Below, piece after piece: positions 53,592-62,239 of a stretch of 64,000 nt of DNA. The DNA lies in NCBI GenBank assembly GCA_002421685.1, contig DISB01000024.1, positions 6,938 to 70,937 of the forward strand. Reading direction: 5' to 3'. Under the pieces are notes generated by a model, which made no database searches, had not been told where the DNA came from, and saw only the letters and a list, made by a program, of their open reading frames with translations. The stretch's first letter is position 1; each line of letters begins with the position of its first letter. The position numbers and the translations under genes are program-made. This DNA is from Bacteroidetes bacterium UBA6221 (GTDB taxonomy: Bacteria > Bacteroidota > Bacteroidia > Chitinophagales > Chitinophagaceae).

Positions 53592-53878
53592 ATTTTTGTT
53601 CCAAATTGATGCCGGGATTCTAGTTTAAAGTTTTTCCGCCCTGTTTGGGAGCTAAGTAACTGATAATCAATACTTGGTTTTTGTCCCATTAGTGCGGAAT
53701 ACGCTGCCGGGGCGGGACAGGTGTTCCCGCCTGGAACAAAACAGGAAATGTACAATGTATGCCTATAGCTTTTTGTGTGGGTGATGTGTTTACGGTATGT
53801 CAAAGAGCTATGTTGCCGATGCGTTTTACAACAATGGCTATAAATACAAATATACGTAAAATTGCTGTGATAAACTAA
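53592..53878 (-). repeat. Dispersed promoter/boxA-like element, copy 3 (complete)
   Basis: On the minus strand: TATATTTG at 53847-53854 within CAATTTTACGTATATTTGTA, exactly 40 nt to TCTTTGACATA (53796-53806), dyad TGTTCC-AGGCG-GGAACA (53722-53738), AGTATTGATTATCA, CTCCCAAACAGG and the tail GGCATCAATTTGGAACAAAA (ending near 53594). The dyad starts 68 nt after the start of TCTTTGACATA, against 67 nt in copy 2. The -33 position reads TTAG, a poor match. The tail points toward a CCCC/GGGG hairpin, as in copy 2. No shared open frame was found. Confidence 0.7.
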
Positions 53879-53901
53879 AGATATATTGTACCCGGAAATT
53901 G

Positions 53902-53929
53902 TACGGGATGCCTGTTCAGGCATCCCGTA
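53902..53929 (-). terminator. Perfect hairpin behind the small lipoprotein gene
   Basis: TACGGGATGCCTG/CAGGCATCCCGTA, a perfect 13-bp stem with a 2-base loop, 12 bp after the stop at 53942. No T-run follows, so it may be a processing or stability hairpin rather than an intrinsic terminator. Confidence 0.6.
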
Positions 53930-53941
53930 TAGCAAGTAACA

Positions 53942-54118
53942 TTAGTACGTACAGCGTCCGTCAGACTGATCTTCGCACTGGCCCTTCGCATTAATTTCGT
54001 CGGCTGCAAATACTTTCAGCTTTGTACCGGAAGGGCATTTACAATCGTAACCCTTGCCGCATGAAGTAATTAATACAGAAGAAAGGGCCAACAGGCCCAC
54101 AAGAATAAAGTTTTTCAT
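53942..54118 (-). CDS. Small Cys-rich lipoprotein (58 residues)
   Basis: The minus strand codes a 58-residue peptide beginning MKNFILVGLLALSSVLITSC: a lipoprotein signal with lipobox ITSC (Cys20). The mature part starts CGKGYDCKC and ends QCEDQSDGRCTY, so four more Cys follow the anchor. It is closely similar in plan to the 69-residue protein at 60922-61131 (CNKEYTCVC start). Function unknown. A perfect hairpin lies 12 bp after the stop. Confidence 0.75.
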   Translation of the reverse strand: MKNFILVGLLALSSVLITSCGKGYDCKCPSGTKLKVFAADEINAKGQCEDQSDGRCTY

Positions 54119-54247
54119 ATCGTTTTAAAAGTTTTCGGGTGCAAATATAATCTCCGGCATTTAAATGCAGCAACTTTAATGTATCCCACACCTTGTATGA
54201 TGTGGAGCTGGAGTTTCCCATTTGCAGGCCTGTTAAAAGAACAAATA

Positions 54248-54712
54248 TCATTTAGTGTGTAACAGCCAGCCGCTCCGTAATCCATAGGTCATACTACTTT
54301 CACCGTACGAGACGCTAATTGAATCCTCCTTACGATAATAGGTGAGCCCAATACGAAAATAATTATGCCCGTTAAAAAACGAAAACGAATCTTTGCCCGC
54401 GGGATTCCTGAGCTTTAAAGTATCTCGTTGTCCCGCGCTTTGTTGCCCACTATCGGGCGAGAATAAAATCGCCGTGTCGCTCAGTATTGCAATGGTATAG
54501 GCTACATCTGTAAGGATCGTGGTGTCGGGCTTTCCGTAACGACCACTAATAACGTAACTGTAACCATCGTACAGACGGGAGCCAGGCAAATACTTAAAAG
54601 GGTTTTGAACTTCATGGATAGTATTGTCTGCCTGCGGTTTGTCGGTTGACTGTTTCTTACATGAAGTGATAATTGTAAACAATGACACGAGGATAACAAG
54701 GGCGGATTTCAT
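54248..54712 (-). CDS. Lipoprotein of unknown function
   Basis: A 154-residue lipoprotein when started at the ATG at 54712 (MKSALVILVSLFTIITSCKK), with lipobox ITSC. The mature part is Ser/Thr/Asp-rich with beta-type segments (RLYDGYSYVISGRYGKPDTT, FSFFNGHNYFRIGLTYYRKE). I do not recognise a domain. It lies on the same strand as the small Cys-rich lipoprotein, 130 bp upstream of it. Confidence 0.72.
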   Translation of the reverse strand: MKSALVILVSLFTIITSCKKQSTDKPQADNTIHEVQNPFKYLPGSRLYDGYSYVISGRYGKPDTTILTDVAYTIAILSDTAILFSPDSGQQSAGQRDTLKLRNPAGKDSFSFFNGHNYFRIGLTYYRKEDSISVSYGESSMTYGLRSGWLLHTK

Positions 54713-54858
54713 AAGTCGGGATTTTGTTGACATAAAGATAGAAAAAAATCCTGGTGCGTTGTAGTTGGGAAACTAAAATTACCAGCCCATGACATCCCCA
54801 ATGATATACGTCACCATATTTAAAACCGGCTCATGCTAATTTTACGGCTTTTACAGAT

Positions 54859-56097
54859 ATGCGAATGGAGATAATGGCGCCGGTGGGCTCGTGGGAGAGC
54901 CTGCAGGCAGCAATACAGGCCGGTGCGGATTCAATTTACTTTGGCGTAGAGCACCTGAATATGCGCGTAAAATCTGCAACAGCCCTTACAATGGCGGATA
55001 TACCGGGGATAGTGGGCCGGTGCGCGGAACACGGAATAAAAACCTATCTGACCCTGAACACTACCATGTACGACCACGACCGCCAGCTTATTTCTACTAT
55101 CATTAGCGAAAGCAAAAAAGCTGGCGTAGGTGCCATCATAGCTGCCGACCTGGCCGTGATACAGGAATGTAAAAAACAGGGCATGAGCCTGCATATCAGC
55201 ACGCAGGCCAATGTCACCAATATTGATACGGTAGCCTTTTTCGCACCCTACGCCGACCTTATAGTCCTGTCCAGAGAGCTGACACTGAAGCAGGTAAAGG
55301 GAATAATAAGGGAGATAAAGAACCGCAACATAACAGGCCCAAAAGGCGAGCTGATGAAGATAGAGATATTCGCCCATGGCGCCCTTTGCATGGCAATATC
55401 CGGCAAGTGTTACCTCAGTCTTGATTCCAATAATTCGTCGGCAAACAGGGGCGCCTGCATACAGAATTGCCGGCATCGTTACCTTGTTACCGACCTGGAC
55501 AACAATAAAGAACTGGAGATAGACCATGAATATATCATGAGCGCAAAAGACCTGTGCACGATAGACTTCCTGGATGAAATAGCCGAAACCGGGGTGTCTG
55601 TGCTTAAAATAGAAGGAAGGGGCCGGTCGGCCGATTATGTTTATACCACGGTGAAGTGTTATAAAGAGGCTATCGAAGCCGTAGAGGACGGCACATATTC
55701 TGAAGAGAAAGTAAGTGCGTGGAAACGGGAATTGAGCACAGTATTCAACCGCGGCTTCTGGGATGGTTATTATATGGGGCGCTTACTGGGCGAGTGGAGT
55801 GGCGTAAGCGGCTCGCAGGCGACCAGGAAAAAAATATACATAGGGCGGGCCGTGAAATATTACCCACGCATAGGGGTAGCTGAATTTGTCCTGGAAGCAG
55901 GCAATGTAGCGGCAGGAGATGAACTGCTGCTGATGGGTCCGGTAACCGGCATCTTATCGCAAACAGCGGAAACGATACATGTTGACAACGGGCCTGCATC
56001 CCAGGTAGAAAAGGGGTGCAACTTTTCGATAGCGTTTAATGAAAAAGTAAGGCCGGGAGATAAACTATATAAACTGGTGGAAACGGAATATGCCTAA
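54859..56097 (+). CDS. Peptidase U32-family protein, tRNA hydroxylation (TrhP/YegQ) type
   Basis: A 412-residue protein with the U32 signature EIFAHGALCMAISGKCYLS and further Cys in NRGACIQNCRHRY, which in this family bind an iron-sulfur cluster. The N-terminal TIM-barrel-like part (APVGSWESLQAAIQAGADSIYFG, TLNTTMYDHDRQL) and the C-terminal beta domain are complete. TrhP members form 5-hydroxyuridine in tRNA; other U32 members act in ubiquinone hydroxylation or as collagenases, so function here is inferred from similarity. The ferredoxin gene overlaps its end by 8 bp, which suggests that it receives electrons directly. Confidence 0.85.
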   Translation: MRMEIMAPVGSWESLQAAIQAGADSIYFGVEHLNMRVKSATALTMADIPGIVGRCAEHGIKTYLTLNTTMYDHDRQLISTIISESKKAGVGAIIAADLAVIQECKKQGMSLHISTQANVTNIDTVAFFAPYADLIVLSRELTLKQVKGIIREIKNRNITGPKGELMKIEIFAHGALCMAISGKCYLSLDSNNSSANRGACIQNCRHRYLVTDLDNNKELEIDHEYIMSAKDLCTIDFLDEIAETGVSVLKIEGRGRSADYVYTTVKCYKEAIEAVEDGTYSEEKVSAWKRELSTVFNRGFWDGYYMGRLLGEWSGVSGSQATRKKIYIGRAVKYYPRIGVAEFVLEAGNVAAGDELLLMGPVTGILSQTAETIHVDNGPASQVEKGCNFSIAFNEKVRPGDKLYKLVETEYA

Positions 56098-56317
56098 AAT
56101 ATTGCATTACCGGGATAAATGTATAGGCTGTAATATCTGTTATGAAATATGGCCTGTACGCTGGCGCCTGTCGCGGGTAGATGGTAAATGCACGCTGGTA
56201 AACGGCATTGCCAAAAAAGGTGTGTGGCAAACTAACATCTCAACAGATGAGGTAGCCATCAATGCACAAGTAGCATCGGCCTGCCCGGTAAAAGTGATAA
56301 GAATAGTAAAAAACTGA
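56090..56317 (+). CDS. Single-cluster [4Fe-4S] ferredoxin
   Basis: A 75-residue protein with Cys11, Cys14, Cys17 (CIGCNIC) and Cys65 followed by Pro (ACPVKVI), the ligand set of small one-cluster ferredoxins. Where two-cluster ferredoxins have a fourth Cys after CxxCxxC, it has Trp21. Its start lies 8 bp inside the end of the U32 gene, so translation is coupled. The pairing implies a shared redox job, most simply supplying electrons to the U32 enzyme. Confidence 0.88.
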   Translation: MPKILHYRDKCIGCNICYEIWPVRWRLSRVDGKCTLVNGIAKKGVWQTNISTDEVAINAQVASACPVKVIRIVKN

Positions 56318-56434
56318 CTTAGGATAGCCACCAAACTCCGTTCCAAAAAGGAGATGTTATGGTTTGAGCCTGGCGGATAGCCGTCCTCCCCAGCCTGCCC
56401 AACTATATTCACCCGTTCTGGTTATCTTAGTAAC

Positions 56435-59011
56435 ATGAATTGGCACCGGCAGCAGGCAGACGAGGTATTGGCAGAGTTGAAGACCAGGGTTGAGGGACTG
56501 GATGACAGTGAATGGACATCGAGACTGCAAGAACATGGGCGTAATGAGTTGCAGGCGGCTAAAGAACGCAGCAGGCTGGCCATTTTCCTGTCTCAGTTCA
56601 AAGATGTCATGATATTGATATTGGTTGTGGCTGCCGTGGTGTCTTTTGTAGCGGGGGAAATTACCGATACCATAGTTATCCTGGCTATCATCATAGGAAA
56701 TGCCGTGATAGGCTACTACCAGGAATATAACGCAGAACGCTCGATACGCATGCTGCAAAAAATGGCGGCGCAACATGCATTGGTATTACGGAACGGCGAA
56801 ACGAAAGACATAGACGCAGCCGAGCTGGTGCCGGGCGATATCGTTTTGCTCGAAGCCGGGAATATTGTTCCCGCCGATGCCCGGTTGATAGAATCCGCCT
56901 CACTGAAAGCCGAAGAAGCTGCGCTGACGGGAGAGAGCGACAGCGTGCACAAAACAGTGGATGCACTACAGGATGAAGACCTGCTGCCGGCCGACCAGGT
57001 GAACATGGTCTTCAAAGGCACTGTCATCAGCAACGGTACGGGCAAGGCGGTGGTTGTATCTACCGGCATGAAAACCGAAATGGGTAAGATAGCCGGTATG
57101 CTGGATATAGAGCAACAAAAAACACCGTTGCAGCAGCGGCTGTCAAAGTTCAGCAAACAACTGGCCGTCATCGTAATATTGATATGCGCAGGGGTATTTG
57201 CCTACGGGTTGATGAGGGGTGAGCAACCGTTACGTATGTTCCTGACCGCCCTGTCGCTGGCGGTGGCCGCGCTGCCTGAAGCCCTGCTGGTAGTGGTGAC
57301 CATAGGGCTGGCGCAGGGCGCCAGGCGCATGGTAAATCAGAAAGCCCTGGTAAGGAAACTACCAGCGGTGGAAACCTTAGGCTCGGTAACATACATATGC
57401 AGTGATAAAACCGGAACGCTGACCCATAACAAAATGACCGTGACCAATACAGAAGCAGCGGAAGGAAAAGAAGAATTGCTGCTGCACGCCATGATGCTGA
57501 ACAACGAAGTAAAAGAGCACGACCACGCGGAAGCGATAGGCGACTCTACCGAAAAAGCATTGGTGAACCACGCCAAAGGACAAGGGTACACCCACGACAA
57601 GTCGGTACAAGCCCACCCTATTGTTGATACCCTACCCTTCGACTCGGAACGGATGATGATGAGCAGCCTGCATAAAGACGGTGAAAAAATGCTGCTGCTC
57701 GTGAAAGGCGCACCAGGAAAGATCATCGAAAGGCTTTCAGGAAAATATACCGAAGCTGACAAGGAACGCTGGCTGAACATGAACAGGGAATGGGCTGCCG
57801 ACGGGCAAAGAGTATTATTCTTTGCCTGCAAATACCTGGAAGGCAATGAGCAAAAAATATCAAAAGAAACTGAGAACGAGCTGGAAATACTGGGAGCCGT
57901 GGGTATGATAGACCCGCCGCGCGAAGAAGTGATAGCCGCTATAAAGGAATGTAAAACAGCCGGTATCAGGCCCGTGATGATAACGGGAGACCAGCCCGTG
58001 ACTGCGATGGCCATTGCCAAAGAACTGAACATAACAGAAGACGGCGACAGCATATTAACCGGTGCAGACATCAAAAAACTGGGCGATAACGGCCTTGCCG
58101 AAAAAGTGGCGCATACCGATGTCTATGCGCGCGTATCCCCTGGCCAAAAACTGGATATAGTAAAGGCTTTGCAACAAAAGGGCGAATACGTAGCCATGAC
58201 CGGCGACGGGGTGAACGACGCACCATCGCTGAAGCAGGCCAATATAGGTATAGCCATGGGTATTACCGGCACCGACGTATCGAAAGAAGCGGCGCACATG
58301 ATATTGCTGGACGACAACTTTGCCACAATTGTAAAGGCTGTGAAGGAAGGGCGGCGTATCTACGATAACATAAAAAAATTCGTGCTGTATATACTGTCCT
58401 GCAACCTGGCGGAAATACTGACCATACTGGGAGCGCCATTGTTAGGGTTGCCTATTCCCCTGCTGCCCATACATATACTGTGGATAAACTTAGTGACCGA
58501 CGGCCTGCCCGGTATAGCACTGGCCACAGAACCTGCTGAGAAAGACATCATGCAACGGCTACCGCGCAAGCCGGAAGAGAATATTTTTGCCGGGGGTATG
58601 TTGTACCAGGTGATATTTACAGGCATCATACTGGCTACGGGTACTTTGGCGGCACAATCCTGGGCAGCAGCGCATGGCTACGATGAGCGCAGCCAGCAGA
58701 CCCTGGTGTTTACAGTACTTTGCCTTTCGCAACTGGCCAATGCGCTATCTGTGCGCTCGGTATACAGACCCATCTTTGCCATACCGTTGTTTGCCAATCC
58801 CCTACTGGTAGGGTCAGTATTGCTGACCATAATGCTGCAGGCGGCGCTGATATACACGCCGTTGCTACACCCCGTTTTTAAAACAGTGTCGCTGGATAGC
58901 AGCCTTTTGCTGGAAACACTGGCGATACCGCTCGCATGCCTGTTGCTGATAGAATTGATCAAGCTATTTTACTACAAGGTCATCCACCGCCGGCAGCTTA
59001 ACCATCAATAA
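56435..59011 (+). CDS. P-type cation-transporting ATPase (Ca2+/PII-like)
   Basis: An 858-residue ion pump. The N-terminal cation-ATPase domain (EVLAELKTRVEGLDDSEWTSRLQEHGRNELQ) fits P2-type pumps; membrane helices begin at about residue 57. Key sites: TGES (165-168) in the actuator domain, PEALL (281-285) in helix 4, and the phosphorylated Asp324 in CSDKTGTLTHNKM. The hinge TGDGVNDAPSLKQANIGIAMG and a C-terminal set of six helices complete it. PEALL instead of PEGLP leaves cation choice open between Ca2+, Mn2+ and others. Its last 7 bp overlap the convergent gene. Confidence 0.93.
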   Translation: MNWHRQQADEVLAELKTRVEGLDDSEWTSRLQEHGRNELQAAKERSRLAIFLSQFKDVMILILVVAAVVSFVAGEITDTIVILAIIIGNAVIGYYQEYNAERSIRMLQKMAAQHALVLRNGETKDIDAAELVPGDIVLLEAGNIVPADARLIESASLKAEEAALTGESDSVHKTVDALQDEDLLPADQVNMVFKGTVISNGTGKAVVVSTGMKTEMGKIAGMLDIEQQKTPLQQRLSKFSKQLAVIVILICAGVFAYGLMRGEQPLRMFLTALSLAVAALPEALLVVVTIGLAQGARRMVNQKALVRKLPAVETLGSVTYICSDKTGTLTHNKMTVTNTEAAEGKEELLLHAMMLNNEVKEHDHAEAIGDSTEKALVNHAKGQGYTHDKSVQAHPIVDTLPFDSERMMMSSLHKDGEKMLLLVKGAPGKIIERLSGKYTEADKERWLNMNREWAADGQRVLFFACKYLEGNEQKISKETENELEILGAVGMIDPPREEVIAAIKECKTAGIRPVMITGDQPVTAMAIAKELNITEDGDSILTGADIKKLGDNGLAEKVAHTDVYARVSPGQKLDIVKALQQKGEYVAMTGDGVNDAPSLKQANIGIAMGITGTDVSKEAAHMILLDDNFATIVKAVKEGRRIYDNIKKFVLYILSCNLAEILTILGAPLLGLPIPLLPIHILWINLVTDGLPGIALATEPAEKDIMQRLPRKPEENIFAGGMLYQVIFTGIILATGTLAAQSWAAAHGYDERSQQTLVFTVLCLSQLANALSVRSVYRPIFAIPLFANPLLVGSVLLTIMLQAALIYTPLLHPVFKTVSLDSSLLLETLAIPLACLLLIELIKLFYYKVIHRRQLNHQ

Positions 59012-59646
59012 CGTTTCTTTTTAAAGTCGCCGCGCTTCCACGCCTCGTAAAACTCTGCCCAAGCAAGCGGGCTGAAGAGATTGCTGGGTGGCCATTGACC
59101 GTAATATACAGCCTTTTGCGCCTGCATATCCTGGTATGCGCCTTGGTTTTCACTGCCGTCTTTGGGCAAAGTGTACGCTAATGCGCGCAGCATCAGGGCT
59201 TCCGTATTGCGACGGGCTATTTCGTAACGGTCATCAGGAATATCCCAGTATTTGAATGCATAGTTGAATTGCTCCCTGGTGGGGAAAGGACGTATTATTG
59301 TTTCCTGCAGGTAAAAGGTATCCTGTGTCATGAGGTGCACCATAGAGAAATAGTGGCCCTTGATATTTCCGGGAATAGCGAACTCTTTAGCACGAAAACC
59401 CAGGGCGGAAAACACCAAGGTATCACCTTTGTGCGCTACCAGCGAAAACACCCCCTGCTCGTTGGATATAGTGCCCCTGTGGTGGTGTTTGAGCATAACC
59501 ACTGCGCCCGGCACCGCGCGCAGGCTGTCTGCAGTCATGGTCACACCGTTTATCTGTACTATATCTTCTTCATCGCCCTGGGCAAAGGTTTTGTTGGCCA
59601 ACAAAATACCTGCAACCAGCAACAGCCAATATACCTTTGTTCTCAT
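59005..59646 (-). CDS. Exported protein with a carboxypeptidase-regulatory-like domain
   Basis: A 213-residue protein started at the ATG at 59646 (MRTKVYWLLLVAGILLANKTFAQ). The mature protein opens with a CarboxypepD_reg-like fold: VQINGVTMTADSLRAVPGAVVMLKHHH, TISNEQGVFSLVAHKGDTLVFSALGFRAKEF. This is the domain that opens SusC-type receptors, but no barrel follows. The rest is helical (RPFPTREQFNYAFKYWDIPDDRYEIA). Function unknown. Confidence 0.78.
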   Translation of the reverse strand: MRTKVYWLLLVAGILLANKTFAQGDEEDIVQINGVTMTADSLRAVPGAVVMLKHHHRGTISNEQGVFSLVAHKGDTLVFSALGFRAKEFAIPGNIKGHYFSMVHLMTQDTFYLQETIIRPFPTREQFNYAFKYWDIPDDRYEIARRNTEALMLRALAYTLPKDGSENQGAYQDMQAQKAVYYGQWPPSNLFSPLAWAEFYEAWKRGDFKKKRY

Positions 59647-59807
59647 TCCGTCAAATTTACACAGTTTCCACATATCCATAAAACTGATTTAGCGATATAT
59701 CAATATAAGCAATAAAACTATCAGTAATGAATGAGCGAATTATGCACAAAGAAAACCTGTATGGCGTACTTTTGCACATCCTGTTTTTACTTTAACAAAG
59801 GTTTAGT

Positions 59808-60908
59808 ATGATAATGAAAGAAGCGGTTTTGAAGGCTTTGGGCAATGTGGACGACCCGGACCTGGGGAAGGACCTGGTGACGCTGAATATGGTGCGCGAC
59901 ATAGAAATAAATGGCAATAATGTGTCATTTACTGTAGTGCTGACCACGCCGGCCTGCCCCATGAAGGAAATGATAGAAAAAGCATGTATCAATGCTATCC
60001 ATTTGCTGGTGAGCAAGGACGCCATTGTGAATGTGAACATGGCATCGAACGTAAACAGCAACAGGAAGGACAATATGGCCGTCTTGACTGGTGTAAAGAA
60101 TATAATTGCAGTCGCTTCGGGTAAAGGCGGTGTGGGTAAATCTACCGTAGCGGTAAACCTGGCCATTGGCCTGGCAGAGGAAGGCGCTAAAGTAGGCCTG
60201 CTGGATGCTGATATTTACGGCCCCTCCATACCCATCATGCTGGGCGTGCGCGACGAACGGCCTAAAATGATGGACACCCCCGATGGTAAAGGCAAAATCG
60301 TTCCGATAGAGAAGTACGGCATCAAAGCCATAAGTATAGGCATGCTGGTAGATGAAAAACAGGCCGTGGTATGGAGAGGGCCGATAGCCAGTTCGGCGCT
60401 CAAACAATTCATTTCCGATGTGCACTGGGGCGAACTGGATTACCTGGTGATAGACCTGCCCCCCGGCACAGGCGATATACACCTGACACTGGTGCAGGCA
60501 GTACCTGTAACGGGTGCTGTGATAGTGTCTACGCCGCAGGCTGTTGCTGCAGCCGATGCCAAAAAGGCTATCATGATGTTCAAACAACCACAGATAAATA
60601 TACCCATTTTGGGGGTTGTTGAAAATATGGCTTACTTCACACCTGCTGAACTGCCTGAAAATAAATATTATATATTCGGCAAGGGCGGCGCACAAAAAAT
60701 GGCGGAACAGTTTGAACTGCCCTTCCTGGGTGAAGTGCCCATAGTGCAGGGTATACGCGAAGGCGGCGACACGGGTCTGCCCGCGGTGTTGGATGATGTT
60801 AATCCTGCCGGCAAGATATTCCTGGAACTGGCCCGCAACGTTGCCCGCAATGTATCTATGCGCAACGCCAACATCGAACCCACCAAGGTGGTGCAGATGC
60901 AGGGGTAA
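59808..60908 (+). CDS. mrp: Mrp/NBP35-family iron-sulfur carrier ATPase with MIP18-like domain
   Basis: A 366-residue protein. Residues 1-90 are a MIP18/DUF59 domain (VDDPDLGKDLVTLNMVRDIE, TTPACPMKEMI). Residues 97-350 are a ParA-like NTPase with the deviant P-loop ASGKGGVGKST (105-112), LLDADIYGPSIP and VIDLPPGTGDIHLT. The C-terminal CxxC of many Mrp proteins is not seen (the place reads ENMAYFTPAELPENKYY), as in many Bacteroidota members. It should help to load Fe-S clusters onto target proteins. A -7 box TACTTTTG lies at 59767-59774. The start may also be at 59814. Confidence 0.93.
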   Translation: MIMKEAVLKALGNVDDPDLGKDLVTLNMVRDIEINGNNVSFTVVLTTPACPMKEMIEKACINAIHLLVSKDAIVNVNMASNVNSNRKDNMAVLTGVKNIIAVASGKGGVGKSTVAVNLAIGLAEEGAKVGLLDADIYGPSIPIMLGVRDERPKMMDTPDGKGKIVPIEKYGIKAISIGMLVDEKQAVVWRGPIASSALKQFISDVHWGELDYLVIDLPPGTGDIHLTLVQAVPVTGAVIVSTPQAVAAADAKKAIMMFKQPQINIPILGVVENMAYFTPAELPENKYYIFGKGGAQKMAEQFELPFLGEVPIVQGIREGGDTGLPAVLDDVNPAGKIFLELARNVARNVSMRNANIEPTKVVQMQG

Positions 60909-60921
60909 AGTACGGTGGTCA

Positions 60922-61131
60922 TTATTTCAACTGACAAACTACACGGTCGGGCCTGCCGAACTCCTCACTGTCATTTTCGCACCTCAGCGCTGCTTCACGG
61001 CGGGAGAATGACTTAATGGGGTCTTCGCTGTGCCAGGTACTGTTTTTGCAAACACAGGTATATTCTTTGTTGCAGGAGGACGTTAGCGCTGAGGCTAATA
61101 CGATGAGGGCAGGGATGGTAATCCTTTTCAT
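60922..61131 (-). CDS. Small Cys-rich lipoprotein, paralogue of the one at 53942
   Basis: A 69-residue lipoprotein with signal MKRITIPALIVLASALTSSC and mature start CNKEYTCVCKN. The Cys-x5-Cys-x-Cys opening and a late Cys (ALRCENDSEE, VVCQLK) parallel the 58-residue lipoprotein at 53942-54118 (CGKGYDCKC). Function unknown. It is convergent with mrp, 13 bp between stops. Confidence 0.75.
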   Translation of the reverse strand: MKRITIPALIVLASALTSSCNKEYTCVCKNSTWHSEDPIKSFSRREAALRCENDSEEFGRPDRVVCQLK

Positions 61132-61269
61132 TCCGGAAATTATTCAGCAAATATATCTCCTTTGGGATAAATTATTTCAGCTCGCAATACAACCCATCTG
61201 GCGTTTGTCGAACAATACAATTACAATTGAGTATCTCTAAAAAGGTCACACTGCAATAGCGGGGCATTA

Positions 61270-62037
61270 TTATTTACTACCATTCGCCCTGAGGTCGGCT
61301 TCGCAGTTGGCATCCAGCTCTGGAACGGTGTTACCGGTAAGAACATCCAATGCACCGGTGGTCTGTATTTTGTAATACATCAGGCATTGCTCATTGTTGC
61401 AGTGCTTACCGTGCGCTTCGTCCTGGTGAGCGGCCTGCATTTCGCTGCCTGAATTGACGAGTCCCAGCATATGACCTATTTCGTGGCGTAGTACTGCTGA
61501 AAGCAAAGTTTCCCTGGATGGCTGTCCTATCCCGCCCGAATTAGCCGTAATAATACCGTCGAATAATGCTACGGAAGTATTTTTGTAAGCCACGCCCAAC
61601 ACGCCTTCTTCGTAATAATCGGCCTCGGTAACCAGTATAAACAGGCCCAGGCTATCTACATTATCTTTCCCAGCCTTTTCAAACTTCGTGCGGTATATTT
61701 TTTCAATCGTAATCAGGTCGTTAACGTAAAGGTCGCCACCCTGCTGGAATATTTCCTTTTCACGAACATAGATACCGCCCGGCTTATTGCAATACCTGCC
61801 CAGGAATTTCACCGCGTCATCCACCACACTTACAGGCAACCTATGCTTGGCTACATAAACGATATCAAGGTTGATGACCTTGTATTTACTTGAGCTCAAC
61901 AAGTCGTTGGCAGAGACACCCACCGATCTGTTATCATAGCTATTAGTCGGGTCTACAACGGGTACGGTATAACCGACCTTAGTCCTGTTGCAAGACGCGA
62001 AAACAATAATCAGAAATAATGCGGCCAGTTTATTCAT
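61270..62037 (-). CDS. Lipoprotein zinc metalloprotease-like, altered metal site
   Basis: A 255-residue lipoprotein from the ATG at 62037 (MNKLAALFLIIVFASC). The zincin helix is LRHEIGHMLGLVNSGS, with HExxH intact but Asn where metzincins have the third His (HExxHxxGxxH). A Cys-containing segment follows (HGKHCNNEQCLMYYKI) with a Met-turn-like CLMYY, so the third ligand may come from one of the His residues there. The N-terminal part (VYVAKHRLPVSVVDDAVKFL) resembles archaemetzincin-like proteins. The target is unknown. Confidence 0.75.
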   Translation of the reverse strand: MNKLAALFLIIVFASCNRTKVGYTVPVVDPTNSYDNRSVGVSANDLLSSSKYKVINLDIVYVAKHRLPVSVVDDAVKFLGRYCNKPGGIYVREKEIFQQGGDLYVNDLITIEKIYRTKFEKAGKDNVDSLGLFILVTEADYYEEGVLGVAYKNTSVALFDGIITANSGGIGQPSRETLLSAVLRHEIGHMLGLVNSGSEMQAAHQDEAHGKHCNNEQCLMYYKIQTTGALDVLTGNTVPELDANCEADLRANGSK

Positions 62038-62239
62038 ACAAGTAAGCTTATACAATACAACACAACATTACAAAAACCTTGCCTATGGTGGCAAAGATCT
62101 GTTGTTGAATAACATATCATTTGCAAATAATTGTAAACGTGTGGTTAACGTATTGTTATCGGGTTATTAACTGAAAGTTGATTATGTCAGGTAGTGGTCA
62201 CAATTATATTGATTTTCTTATATGCACAGGGGTATCGTC

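Noticed and set aside
53501..53935. A 144-codon minus-strand frame across element copy 3, with a peptide NFTYICI...HSSLTY also readable in copies 1 and 2
   Set aside because: The shared peptide comes only from the conserved DNA blocks (promoter and boxA-like site) at 40-nt spacing plus block lengths; between the blocks the codons are not conserved, there is no common start and the frames end differently.
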